The translations under genes were made by a program, and so were the position numbers. This document shows positions 51,318 to 59,462 of a DNA stretch of 64,000 nucleotides, piece by piece (positions within the stretch are counted from its first letter, which is position 1; the number at the start of each line of letters is the position of its first letter). This stretch comes from Mesoterricola silvestris (GTDB lineage Bacteria; Acidobacteriota; Holophagae; Holophagales; Holophagaceae): contig NZ_AP027080.1 of NCBI RefSeq assembly GCF_030295405.1, positions 4,696,001 to 4,760,000 on the forward strand. The letters are read 5' to 3'. The notes under the pieces were generated by a model, which was not told where the DNA came from, did not search any database, and was given only the letters and a program-made list of their open reading frames with translations.

Positions 51318-54300
51318 GGGTTCACCCTGGGGGACGGCACCGGAGGCAGGTTCGCCTGCGTGGGGCTCCAGTCTGCCAGAGGATCCGATTTGGCGGGCAG
51401 GACGAACCGGATGCCCGCGGCCTCCACGGCCCGGCGGAACCCGTGGATGTCGGGCCTGGCCAGGAAGCTCGCCTCGAAGTGGGACGGCAGGCGCGTCCAC
51501 AGTTCCTGGAGGGCGGGCAGGGCGTCCTGGATGCGGCTCCGGGCCCCCAGCTTCTCCCCCTGGGCCAGGAGGAGCTCCGAACTCCGCGTCTCGGCCTCCA
51601 GCACCTGGGCGGGGAATTTCAGCTCCCGGGCCAGGGCCACCACGTCGCCCCAGGCCAGGAGAGCCTCGGAGACCACGGCCTCGGAGGTCCCCGACCGGGA
51701 CAGGAGCAGGGCGTGGGCGCGGTGCCATTCCAGCTCCAGCCACCGCGAACCCGAGCCCTCCACCGGACCCTTGAGCCGCTCCAGGTGCACCCAGGCCGAT
51801 TCCGGGGCCCCCTGGCCCGCATCCAGGGTCTCGGCCTGGATGCAGCGCAGCCGCGCCAGGCCCTCCCGCCAGAGGAACCCCGCTTCGCCGAAGCGGTTGG
51901 CGGCCTCCAGGTACATGCGCCGCGCCTCCCGCCAGGATTCCTTGAACGCGGCGAGCTCGCCGCCCAGGAAGACCCCCTCGGCCACGTCCAGGGGCGTCGC
52001 CGCCAGCGAGGACCCCTCCGAGGCCTCCACCAGCAGGAATTCCGCCTGGACGAAATCCCCCATGGCCGCGAGGGTGCGGGCCTTCCAGGTGAGCGCCCGC
52101 GAGGCCATGGGGCGGTCGCCCATGGCCTGGTAGCGGCGCAGGGCGCTGTCCAGGTGGGCCTGGGCGGGCCCCAGCACCTGCTGGGCGCTGCGCAGCATGC
52201 CCAGGTCCAGGTGGCACTGAGCCTTGAGCCCCGCGTCGTCCAGGGCCCGGGCGAAGCCCAGCCCCTCCTCGAAGAACTGGCCCGCGGCCTCCAGCTGGCC
52301 CAGGCCCAGGTGCGCCTGGCCCAGGGCCTCGGCCACGCCCGCCAGGCGCCGGCGGTCCCCCTCGTGCTCCAGGAACCGCTTGGCGGCGCCCAGGGAGGCC
52401 AGGGCGCGCTGGAACTGGGCCCGGTGGCCCTGGACCCGCCCCTGCTCCAGGAGCAGGGCCACCTCGTCCCGGTGGCCGGCGCCGGCGCCCTTCTGGGCCA
52501 GGAGCGACAGGCCCTCTTCCAGGGCCCGCAGGGCCTTGGTGCCCGCGCCCTGGGCCATGTGGAGCCGGCCCAGGGCCAGGCGCAGCCGGGGCTGTTCGGC
52601 GTGGAAGGGATGGTCGGCCAGGCAGGCCGCGGCCATGCGGATGGACTGGTGCGCGTCCCGGAAGCGGCGCTGGCGGATCTCCAGGAAGGCCTTCTTGCGG
52701 TGCAGCCGCGCCACCTGCTCCTCCTCCTCGGCGCCGGGCCCCGGCTCCCCCAGGGCGCGGCTGGCCTGATCCAGGGCCTCCCAGGCCAGGTCGTAGGGCG
52801 AACGGTCGCCGGCCACCTCCCAGGCCACCCGGCCCCGGGACCACGCGTCCGCGAGGAACTCCCAAAGCCGGGCCCGCTGGCGCGGGTCCGGGCCCAGGTC
52901 CAGGGCCTCGGCCACCACCTCCTGGGCCTCCAGGGGCCCGGGCAGCTCCCTCTCCACGGCCGCCACCACCTGGGCCAGGGCCCGGTCGCGGCCCTGGGCG
53001 CAGGCCTGGAGGCGCACGGCGAAGGCGGGATTCCGGCCCTCCTCCTCCATCGCCTTCACCAGGGCCCCGGCCAGCGCCGGCAGCGCGTCCGGGGCGGTGC
53101 GGCCGAGGATCAGGTCCCGCACCTGGCCATCGGGAAGGCGATGGCGCCCCTCCGCCAGGAGCGCCAGCCTCGCGCCCACCAGGGACTGGAGGGGCGCCTC
53201 CGCGGCGTCCGCGTCCAGGCCCAGGGCCCGCACCAGGGTGGCGTGGGCCAGGGGCGCCCCGGCCAGGGCGAGGAGGCGCGCGGCCGCCAGGGCGGCGGGT
53301 TCCAGCCGGTCCAGGCGCCCCGCGAGGATGGCCTGCTTGCGGCTTTCCTGGGTGTCCAGGGCCGGGGCCTCCCCCCCGGGGCAGGTCCAGCGCCCGCCCT
53401 CCCAGACCAGGAGCCCCTCCAGGATGGCCATTTCCAGGATGCCCTGGAGCAGGCCGGGGTTGCCCAGGCTGGCCTGGCAGGCCTCGGCCTCGAAGGCCGG
53501 GGGCAGATCGCGGGGGCCCAGCAGGTCCCCCAGCACCTCCAGGAGCCGGGCGTCCTCCAGGCGGTCCAGCACGACGGTGGCCGCGGCCTCCTGGTTGCGC
53601 ATGGACTCCAGGTAGGACTTCAGCCCCTGGCAGGTGCCCATGCCCCGGAAGGAAAGGAGCCAGGGCACCCGGGTATGCCCCGCCAGGCTCCGCAGCAGAT
53701 CCAGGATCTCGGGCGTCACCCGCTCCAGGCCCCGCACCTGGACGAGCCGGGGATGGCGCGCGTGGGCGTAGTCCAGGGCGCCCACGGCGGCCTCCACCTC
53801 CTCCACGTCCAGCTTGCGGTCCGCGAAACCCGGCCTGCGGCCCCCGCGCAGGAAGGCGAAGGTGGCCATGCGGCGGGCCAGGGCCTTGGCCAGGGCGGGC
53901 TCGGCGGCGTAGAGGTCCGCCTCCAGCCCGGCGATGGCCTCCTGGAGCAGGCGCCCCAGGAACTCGCCGGCCTTCTCCCCCGGGAGCAGCTCGATGGAGA
54001 CCACCCACATCCCCTCGGACTCCGCGGCGGCGGCGGTCCAGTCGCAGAGACGATCGTGGCCCAGGCCGTCCTCGCCCAGGAGGAGCAGCACCCGCTCCAT
54101 GGGCACGCTGGACCCCAGGCCGAACATCAGCGACTTGGTGTAGGTCCGTTCCTGGGACCGGCCGCGCATGGGGCACCCCGGGGCCTCCATGAGCTCCGGG
54201 GCCTGCTCCCAGAGGCGGGCGTTCCCCCGGCCCTGGGGCGGTTCATCGGGAAGCGCGGCCAGGCCGTCGTGCCCCCAGGGCGCCGTGCCCAGCACCCGGG

Positions 54301-54730
54301 GCACCTGGATCCGCCCCGGCTTGACGCCGATGACCTCCGGGGAGAGCAGCCGCGGGAAGCGCGAGCGCCCCATGGCCTCCCGCACCGCGCACACGAGGCT
54401 CTCCCGGCCGGCCAGATCCTCGTCGCCCCAGAGCCGCAGGAAGGGGACCCCGTCCAGGCCCTGGAGGAACCAGGCGACCTTGTCGTCGAAGCCCAGGTGG
54501 CACACCGGCGGGTCCGCCGGCTCGCCCTGGCCGAACCGCTCCAGGAAGCCCGCCTTGATGGCGTCCAGCCCCTTGGGTCCGGGCAGGGGCTCCCACAGTT
54601 GGAGCAGGTTCCGGGGACCGTCCCCGTCCCGCCGCACGATCCACCACGTGCACCCCTGGCTCCCCTCCGGCACGGGCAGCTCCTGCACCGCCTGGTACCA
54701 GCGCCCGCCCAGCCTCCAGCCCCGGCTCAC
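51314..54730 (-). CDS. Large STAND-like TPR protein with degenerate nucleotide-binding loop
   Basis: 1138 residues from GTG 54730, which has AGG 5 nt upstream; in-frame ATGs at 54823 and 54862 would reach into a palindrome and the promoter region. The N-terminal 200 residues have no clear domain; weakly, they recall a decayed kinase fold. At residues about 210-225, LLLLGEDGLGHDRL sits where a P-loop would be but lacks the GK[ST] core. An ATPase-like helical region follows, then from about residue 640 a long array of TPR-like helix pairs. This resembles MalT/PknK-type signalling proteins with a dead ATPase. It overlaps panB by 4 nt and has no recognisable DNA-binding domain. Confidence 0.72.
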   Translation of the reverse strand: MSRGWRLGGRWYQAVQELPVPEGSQGCTWWIVRRDGDGPRNLLQLWEPLPGPKGLDAIKAGFLERFGQGEPADPPVCHLGFDDKVAWFLQGLDGVPFLRLWGDEDLAGRESLVCAVREAMGRSRFPRLLSPEVIGVKPGRIQVPRVLGTAPWGHDGLAALPDEPPQGRGNARLWEQAPELMEAPGCPMRGRSQERTYTKSLMFGLGSSVPMERVLLLLGEDGLGHDRLCDWTAAAAESEGMWVVSIELLPGEKAGEFLGRLLQEAIAGLEADLYAAEPALAKALARRMATFAFLRGGRRPGFADRKLDVEEVEAAVGALDYAHARHPRLVQVRGLERVTPEILDLLRSLAGHTRVPWLLSFRGMGTCQGLKSYLESMRNQEAAATVVLDRLEDARLLEVLGDLLGPRDLPPAFEAEACQASLGNPGLLQGILEMAILEGLLVWEGGRWTCPGGEAPALDTQESRKQAILAGRLDRLEPAALAAARLLALAGAPLAHATLVRALGLDADAAEAPLQSLVGARLALLAEGRHRLPDGQVRDLILGRTAPDALPALAGALVKAMEEEGRNPAFAVRLQACAQGRDRALAQVVAAVERELPGPLEAQEVVAEALDLGPDPRQRARLWEFLADAWSRGRVAWEVAGDRSPYDLAWEALDQASRALGEPGPGAEEEEQVARLHRKKAFLEIRQRRFRDAHQSIRMAAACLADHPFHAEQPRLRLALGRLHMAQGAGTKALRALEEGLSLLAQKGAGAGHRDEVALLLEQGRVQGHRAQFQRALASLGAAKRFLEHEGDRRRLAGVAEALGQAHLGLGQLEAAGQFFEEGLGFARALDDAGLKAQCHLDLGMLRSAQQVLGPAQAHLDSALRRYQAMGDRPMASRALTWKARTLAAMGDFVQAEFLLVEASEGSSLAATPLDVAEGVFLGGELAAFKESWREARRMYLEAANRFGEAGFLWREGLARLRCIQAETLDAGQGAPESAWVHLERLKGPVEGSGSRWLELEWHRAHALLLSRSGTSEAVVSEALLAWGDVVALARELKFPAQVLEAETRSSELLLAQGEKLGARSRIQDALPALQELWTRLPSHFEASFLARPDIHGFRRAVEAAGIRFVLPAKSDPLADWSPTQANLPPVPSPRVNP

Positions 54731-54806
54731 CGGTACCTGCCGCGGGGGGGGCGAATCGCATGGGTCATGGGCGGATTCTAGCAGTGCCCCGGCCCGGGCC
54801 CCCCAC

Positions 54807-54830
54807 AAACACGATGCCGCCATCGTGTTT
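54807..54830. promoter_or_regulatory. Perfect palindrome in the divergent intergenic region
   Basis: AAACACGATG-CCGC-CATCGTGTTT: two exact 10-bp arms around a 4-bp spacer. It lies between the large TPR gene (-) and ccoN (+), 77 bp before the chosen GTG of the former and 41 bp before the candidate -35 of the latter. A dimeric repressor operator is the most natural reading; a hairpin in RNA is the alternative. Confidence 0.55.
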
Positions 54831-54870
54831 AGAACCGCGCCAGCCGTAGCCTTGAGCGGCATTTTTTCCT

Positions 54871-54899
54871 TTGACGGATATGCGAGTGAAACGCAGAAT
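54871..54899 (+). promoter_or_regulatory. Candidate sigma-70 promoter for the ccoN operon
   Basis: TTGACG (54871-54876), a 17-nt spacer, then CAGAAT (54894-54899). The -35 is good and the -10 moderate. Transcription would start near 54906, leaving an 85-nt leader before ccoN. I found no FNR box here, unlike in front of norB. Confidence 0.4.
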
Positions 54900-54990
54900 C
54901 AAATTCATTGGATGTCACAAGAAGGGTTCCAACGTGGCACGAAGTTCCTATAGTTGTGGTACCAACCAAGGTCAATTCGGAGCGTGCTAG

Positions 54991-56436
54991 ATGGCACAAA
55001 GCGTTGAACTTACCAACCGATGGGATACCCGCCTCGCCGCGTGGGCGGACGAGGAGCACAGCGCCTCCAAGCGCTTCCTCATCAGCGCCGCCGTGTGGGC
55101 CCTGGTGGGAACCCTGTTCGGCTTGATCGCCGCCTCGGAATACTACTGGCCCGACCTGGTGCACAACCTCCCCCAGCTGCAGTTCGGGCGCCTGCGCCCC
55201 ACCCACGTGAACGTCGTGGCCTTCGGCTTCATCTCCATGGCCAACGTCGGCGCCATCTTCTACGTCATCCCCGAACTGTGCCGCACGCGCCTGTTCAGCG
55301 AGCGCTGGGGCAACGTGCTCATGGTGGCCTGGAACAGCGTCATCCTCCTGGGGATCCTCTGCCTCACCAACGGCATCACCGAGGGCCGGGAGTACGCCGA
55401 GCTGCCCTGGTTCCTGGACCTGGCCATGATGGCCGCCCTCATCCTCTACATCGTCCTGGTGTGGGGCACCGTCCTCAACCGCAAGGAGAAGCAGCTCTAC
55501 GTCTCCATCTGGTACATCGCCGGCACCACGCTGTGGTTCCCCGTGGTCTACCTCATCGGGAACCGCGTCTTCTTCGCCGTGCCCGGCATCGGCGACGCCA
55601 TCGCGAACTGGTTCTACGGCCACAACATCCTGGGCCTCTGGTTCACCACCAACGGCATCGGGCTGCTCTACTACTTCCTCCCCAAGATCACCCGGAACCC
55701 GCTCTACTCGCACCTCCTGTCCATCGTGGGCTTCAGCACCATCGCCATGTTCTACACCCCCACGGGCACCCACCACCTCCTGCAGAGCCCGGTGCCGGAA
55801 TGGCTCAAGGCCGTGGCCGTCATCTCCTCCGTGATGCTGCTGGTGCCGGTCATGAGCGTGCTGGTGAACTTCTTCCTGACCATGAAGGGCAAGTGGTCCA
55901 TGATGACCACCCACCTGCCCCTGCGGTTCTTCGTGACGGCCCTGGGCTTCTACTTCCTCACCTGCTTCACGGGCCCCTTCCAGGCCACCCGCTGGATCAA
56001 CTGGTACCTGCACTTCACCCACTGGGTGGTGGGCCACGCCCACTTCGCCCTGCTGGGCACCTTCGGGTTCGTGGGCTGGGGCGCCATCTACTACGTGGCG
56101 CCCCGGGTCTCGGGCCGGCAGTGGTACTCCCGCCGCCTGGCCAACGCGCACTACTGGCTCTCGCTCATCGGCACCGTCCTCATGATCGTGGCGCTGACCG
56201 TGGGCGGCCTCATCCAGGCCTCGGCCTGGGAGGAGGGGATCCCCGTCTACCGGGGCGTGATCATGGTGGCCCCCTTCATGCTGATGCGGGCCTTCTCCGG
56301 ACTGCTCATCGTGCTGGGCCAGGTGCTCTTCCTCTACAACGTGGTCAAGACTCTGGTGTTCGCGGAAGCGTCCCTGGAAGGGCCCCTGGAGGAACCCGCC
56401 GCCGTCCTTCCCCAGTCCGCCGCCGTGCGCAGCTAA
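54991..56436 (+). CDS. ccoN: cbb3-type cytochrome c oxidase subunit I
   Basis: Catalytic subunit of a high-affinity haem-copper oxidase; 481 residues, about 12 membrane helices. Ligand motifs: RPTHVNVVAFGF (low-spin haem His), WFYGHNILGLWFTTNGIG with the CuB histidine and a downstream Tyr-containing helix, TGTHHLLQSPVP (His pair), and HFTHWVVGHAHFALLG (haem b and b3 ligands). GGAG lies 8 nt before the ATG. First gene of a long operon that runs to ccoS. Confidence 0.95.
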   Translation: MAQSVELTNRWDTRLAAWADEEHSASKRFLISAAVWALVGTLFGLIAASEYYWPDLVHNLPQLQFGRLRPTHVNVVAFGFISMANVGAIFYVIPELCRTRLFSERWGNVLMVAWNSVILLGILCLTNGITEGREYAELPWFLDLAMMAALILYIVLVWGTVLNRKEKQLYVSIWYIAGTTLWFPVVYLIGNRVFFAVPGIGDAIANWFYGHNILGLWFTTNGIGLLYYFLPKITRNPLYSHLLSIVGFSTIAMFYTPTGTHHLLQSPVPEWLKAVAVISSVMLLVPVMSVLVNFFLTMKGKWSMMTTHLPLRFFVTALGFYFLTCFTGPFQATRWINWYLHFTHWVVGHAHFALLGTFGFVGWGAIYYVAPRVSGRQWYSRRLANAHYWLSLIGTVLMIVALTVGGLIQASAWEEGIPVYRGVIMVAPFMLMRAFSGLLIVLGQVLFLYNVVKTLVFAEASLEGPLEEPAAVLPQSAAVRS

Positions 56437-56446
56437 GAGGAGCTCC

Positions 56447-57658
56447 ATGACCACCCAGCGAGCCAACTACCTCTACCCCGCCCTCGGGCTCACCCTCATC
56501 ATGGCCTCCATCATCTTCGTGGTGGTCCTGGTGCCCCGGTGGACCTTCAAGCCCCCCGAACCCCGGGACCTGCGGGACTACACCACCCAGGAGCTGCGGG
56601 GCCGGGAGATCTACAAGCGCGAGGGCTGCTGGTACTGCCACTCCATGGTGAGCCGGCCCCAGGACTGGGACCACGGCCGCCGCTCCAAGTCCTCGGACTA
56701 CTTCTACGACGCCTACCACCTCCTGGGCTCCGAGCGCACCGGTCCGGACCTCGCCAACATCGGCGGCAAGTTCCCGGACCAGTACCACATGCTCCACCAC
56801 AAGAACCCGCGCTACGTGAAGCCCGGGTCCATCATGCCCCGGTACGACTACCTCACCGAGCAGGAGCTCACGGACCTCACCGCCTTCCTCCAGAGCCTCG
56901 GCCCCTACGGCACCCGCGCCCTGGACGTGAAGGACGGCAAGGCGAAGTACGCGGCCAACGGCGAGACGAAGTGGGCCAAGGTGCGCGACTACACCTGGGT
57001 GGGCGGCGAGCTCAACGGGCTCACCGAGAAGGTGGCCATGTGGAAGCTGGACGTGGCCCAGCAGCGGGCCCTCAACGAGGAGCTGTACGGCGAGCACCTG
57101 GAGGTGCCCTTCAAGTACACCGCGGAGATCGAGGAGCTGATGTACGGCTCCAGCCACGAGGCCGCCAACGCCAAGGGCGCCCTCCAGGGGCTGGCCACCC
57201 CGGCCTTCCCCAACAAGGAGGCCCTGGAGGAGGCCCGGAACGCGGATCCCGACGTGCGGGCCTGGAAGGAGAACAGCTTCAAGGAGGGCGAGATCACCGA
57301 CAAGAACCGCCTCCTGGCCAACTACGGCAAGGGCCTGTTCAACAACCAGTGCTCCCCCTGCCACGGCGTGGCCGGCAACGGCAAGGGCCAGGCCGCCTTC
57401 ACCATGACCAAGCGCCCCGCCAATTTCGACGAGGACAAGTTCGCCACCTACACCACCGACACCTGGTACTGGCGCATCAGCCGCGGCGTGCCCGGCACCC
57501 AGATGCCGCGGTGGGAGTACACCCTGGACGCGAACCAGCGGCTCACCCTCACCGCCTTCCTCAAGTACGTCGCCCAGAACAAGGGCCTGGGCAAGCTCCA
57601 GGGCGCGGAGAGCAACTACGAGAAGGCTCCCGTCCCCGCCGCCGCCCCGGCCAAGTGA
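56447..57658 (+). CDS. ccoO: cbb3 oxidase subunit II fused to an extra cytochrome c domain
   Basis: 403 residues, about twice the usual CcoO. One N-terminal membrane helix (about 10-30) is followed by the CcoO haem c domain with C61-W-Y-C-H65 and the axial Met in PGSIMPRYDYL. A linker of about 100 residues leads to a second cytochrome c domain with C302-S-P-C-H306 and Met in GTQMPRWEY. The second domain may replace one haem of the missing CcoP. It starts 10 bp after ccoN with GAGGAG as ribosome-binding site. Confidence 0.92.
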   Translation: MTTQRANYLYPALGLTLIMASIIFVVVLVPRWTFKPPEPRDLRDYTTQELRGREIYKREGCWYCHSMVSRPQDWDHGRRSKSSDYFYDAYHLLGSERTGPDLANIGGKFPDQYHMLHHKNPRYVKPGSIMPRYDYLTEQELTDLTAFLQSLGPYGTRALDVKDGKAKYAANGETKWAKVRDYTWVGGELNGLTEKVAMWKLDVAQQRALNEELYGEHLEVPFKYTAEIEELMYGSSHEAANAKGALQGLATPAFPNKEALEEARNADPDVRAWKENSFKEGEITDKNRLLANYGKGLFNNQCSPCHGVAGNGKGQAAFTMTKRPANFDEDKFATYTTDTWYWRISRGVPGTQMPRWEYTLDANQRLTLTAFLKYVAQNKGLGKLQGAESNYEKAPVPAAAPAK

Positions 57659-57665
57659 GGTGCCC

Positions 57666-57839
57666 ATGACCAACGATCCCACCAAGGACACCAAGGACAC
57701 CAAGGAAGACGAGGACCTCATGGAGGAGGTGTCCGGCACCAAGGTCGGCCACGGCAAGGCCCCCTTCGCCCTCGTGATCATGTACCTCATCATCCTGGTC
57801 TGGGCCGTGCTGGCCTGGATCCGGCCCAGCGGAACCTAG
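57666..57839 (+). CDS. Small single-helix membrane protein in the oxidase operon
   Basis: 57 residues. A charged N-terminus of about 28 residues with a repeated KDT motif is followed by one membrane helix (FALVIMYLIILVWAVLAWI). It starts 7 bp after ccoO. By position it could be a CcoQ-like subunit or a stand-alone equivalent of the CcoP N-terminal helix; there is no haem motif. Shortness and operon position are the only further evidence. Confidence 0.75.
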   Translation: MTNDPTKDTKDTKEDEDLMEEVSGTKVGHGKAPFALVIMYLIILVWAVLAWIRPSGT

Positions 57840-57848
57840 GAGCGGTTG

Positions 57849-58817
57849 ATGCGCAAATCCCTCCTCCTCCTGCCCCTGCTCCTCCTGGCCTGCGCCGACA
57901 AGGGCCTCTCCACCCGCCGCGGCGCGGGCGGGGAGGTGGTCCTGTCGGCCTCCGCGGCGCCCGCGGGCCTGGAGCCCGGGGCCGAGACCCCCTACCCCCT
58001 GGGCCTGCCCTCCGCCCTCAAGGGCCGGGCCACGTACACCGCCAACTGCGCCTCCTGCCACGGCACCCTCCTCACCGCCGCCGAGGCCGCCGAGATCAAG
58101 AAGCAGGCCGCCCTGCCCCCCACCCACGCCGACTACGGCGCCAAGGTGCGGGAACTGGCCGCCGAAGGGCGCTGGCCCGTGATGCCCCCCAAGGTCGGGC
58201 CCGACTTCACCAGCCGCGCCTGGCGCTTCCAGCGCACCCCCAGCCAGCTGTACCGCCTCATCGCCTTCGGCCGGGCCCCGAGGCTGGAAGGGGATCCCGC
58301 CAAGGGCTTCTACGCCCACCCCGGCCCCTCGGGAAAGCCGGGCGAAGGCTGGATGCACGCCATCAAGGACCTGCGCGGGGACCAGCTGGTGGCCACCGGG
58401 GATCCGGTGCCCGTGTGGAACGCCGTCTACTACGTGTGGAGCCGCGCCATCGCCGCGGCCAGCCCCACCCAGTTCAAGGACGTGTGGGACATGTACGGCC
58501 AGAACTGCTCGGTGTGCCATGGGGACACCGCCCAGGGCAACGGCCCCCTGGCCCGCACCCTGAACCCGCCCCCCTTCGATTTCTCCAACCGCAAGGCCCT
58601 GGCCCAGAGCACCGACGCCTTCCTCTTCTGGCGCATCTCGGAAGGCGGCCAGTTCAAGACCATCCCCCTCTCGGTGCGGGAGTCCATGACGCCCGAATCG
58701 CTCCAGCAGTTCGTCCACCAGTGGTCCGCCATGCCCAGCTGGCGGGGGGTCCTCACCGAGGACCAGCGCTGGATGCTGGTGGACGGCGTCCGCAGCCGCA
58801 CGTATGAGCACGAATAG
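57849..58817 (+). CDS. Dihaem c-type cytochrome lipoprotein
   Basis: 322 residues. Lipoprotein signal peptide with lipobox LLAC (Cys 15). Two haem sites: C67-A-S-C-H71 and C220-S-V-C-H224, each in its own cytochrome c domain. It is anchored to a membrane from the periplasmic side and could carry electrons from the Rieske/cytochrome b part to the oxidase, as cytochrome c1 or CcoP do elsewhere. GGAG lies 6 nt before the ATG at 57849. It sits between the oxidase genes and the Rieske gene. Confidence 0.9.
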   Translation: MRKSLLLLPLLLLACADKGLSTRRGAGGEVVLSASAAPAGLEPGAETPYPLGLPSALKGRATYTANCASCHGTLLTAAEAAEIKKQAALPPTHADYGAKVRELAAEGRWPVMPPKVGPDFTSRAWRFQRTPSQLYRLIAFGRAPRLEGDPAKGFYAHPGPSGKPGEGWMHAIKDLRGDQLVATGDPVPVWNAVYYVWSRAIAAASPTQFKDVWDMYGQNCSVCHGDTAQGNGPLARTLNPPPFDFSNRKALAQSTDAFLFWRISEGGQFKTIPLSVRESMTPESLQQFVHQWSAMPSWRGVLTEDQRWMLVDGVRSRTYEHE

Positions 58818-58826
58818 GAGAGTGTG

Positions 58827-59462
58827 ATGAAGGAGAACCAGCGCCGGCTCTTCCTGAAGGCCATCACGAGCATCCCCATCCTGGGGGGCGCCGTGCTGGC
58901 CGCCAGCGCCCTGATCCGGTACTTCAAGCCCACCACCGTCGGGGGCGTCAAGGGCCTCGTGGCCCCCCCCGACGAGGCCGGCAGCAGCATCCAGGTCGTG
59001 GCCGCCCTGAGCGAACTCACCCAGCCCTGGGACTTCAAGGAGTTCATCTACATCCGCAAATCCGTGGAGTATTCCAGCCGCAAGATCCAGGGCGCCAAGA
59101 TCCCCGGCTTCGTGGTGCGCATGCCGGACGAATTCACGGACCCCAAGGATCCCAAATCCAAGTTCGTGGTGGTCCAGCGCATCTGCCCCCACCTGGGCTG
59201 CACCTTCAATTTCGTGAAGAGCCCCGAGGAGCTGGCCGGCGGCTACAACTACAAGCCCCCCGCGCCCACCCACCCCTACTTCGCCTGTCCCTGCCACCTG
59301 TCGGTGTACGACCCCACCCGCAAGACCGACGTGGCCCTCCAGGGCCCCCTGCCCGGCAAGGTGGTGTCGGGCCCGGCCCCCCGTCCACCCCGCACCATGT
59401 CCTTCGACATCAAGGACGGACAGATCCTGATCACCGGCACGGAAGGAGGCGGCGTTGGTTAA
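58827..59462 (+). CDS. Rieske [2Fe-2S] protein with Tat-type signal anchor
   Basis: 211 residues. The N-terminus has QRRLFLKA, a twin-arginine motif, then a membrane helix, so it is exported folded and stays anchored. Cluster motifs: C120-P-H122-L-G-C125 and C154-P-C156-H157-L-S. The loop between the two motifs is about 28 residues long. It oxidises quinol at the Qo site of the next gene's product. AGGAG lies 6 nt before the ATG. The last 8 nt overlap the cytochrome b gene. Confidence 0.93.
   Translation: MKENQRRLFLKAITSIPILGGAVLAASALIRYFKPTTVGGVKGLVAPPDEAGSSIQVVAALSELTQPWDFKEFIYIRKSVEYSSRKIQGAKIPGFVVRMPDEFTDPKDPKSKFVVVQRICPHLGCTFNFVKSPEELAGGYNYKPPAPTHPYFACPCHLSVYDPTRKTDVALQGPLPGKVVSGPAPRPPRTMSFDIKDGQILITGTEGGGVG

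Noticed and set aside
54946-54965. Sigma-54 promoter before ccoN (TGGCAC near 54933)
   Set aside because: TGGCAC is present, but the -12 GC element is missing at the required spacing (TCCT is found where TTGC should be).
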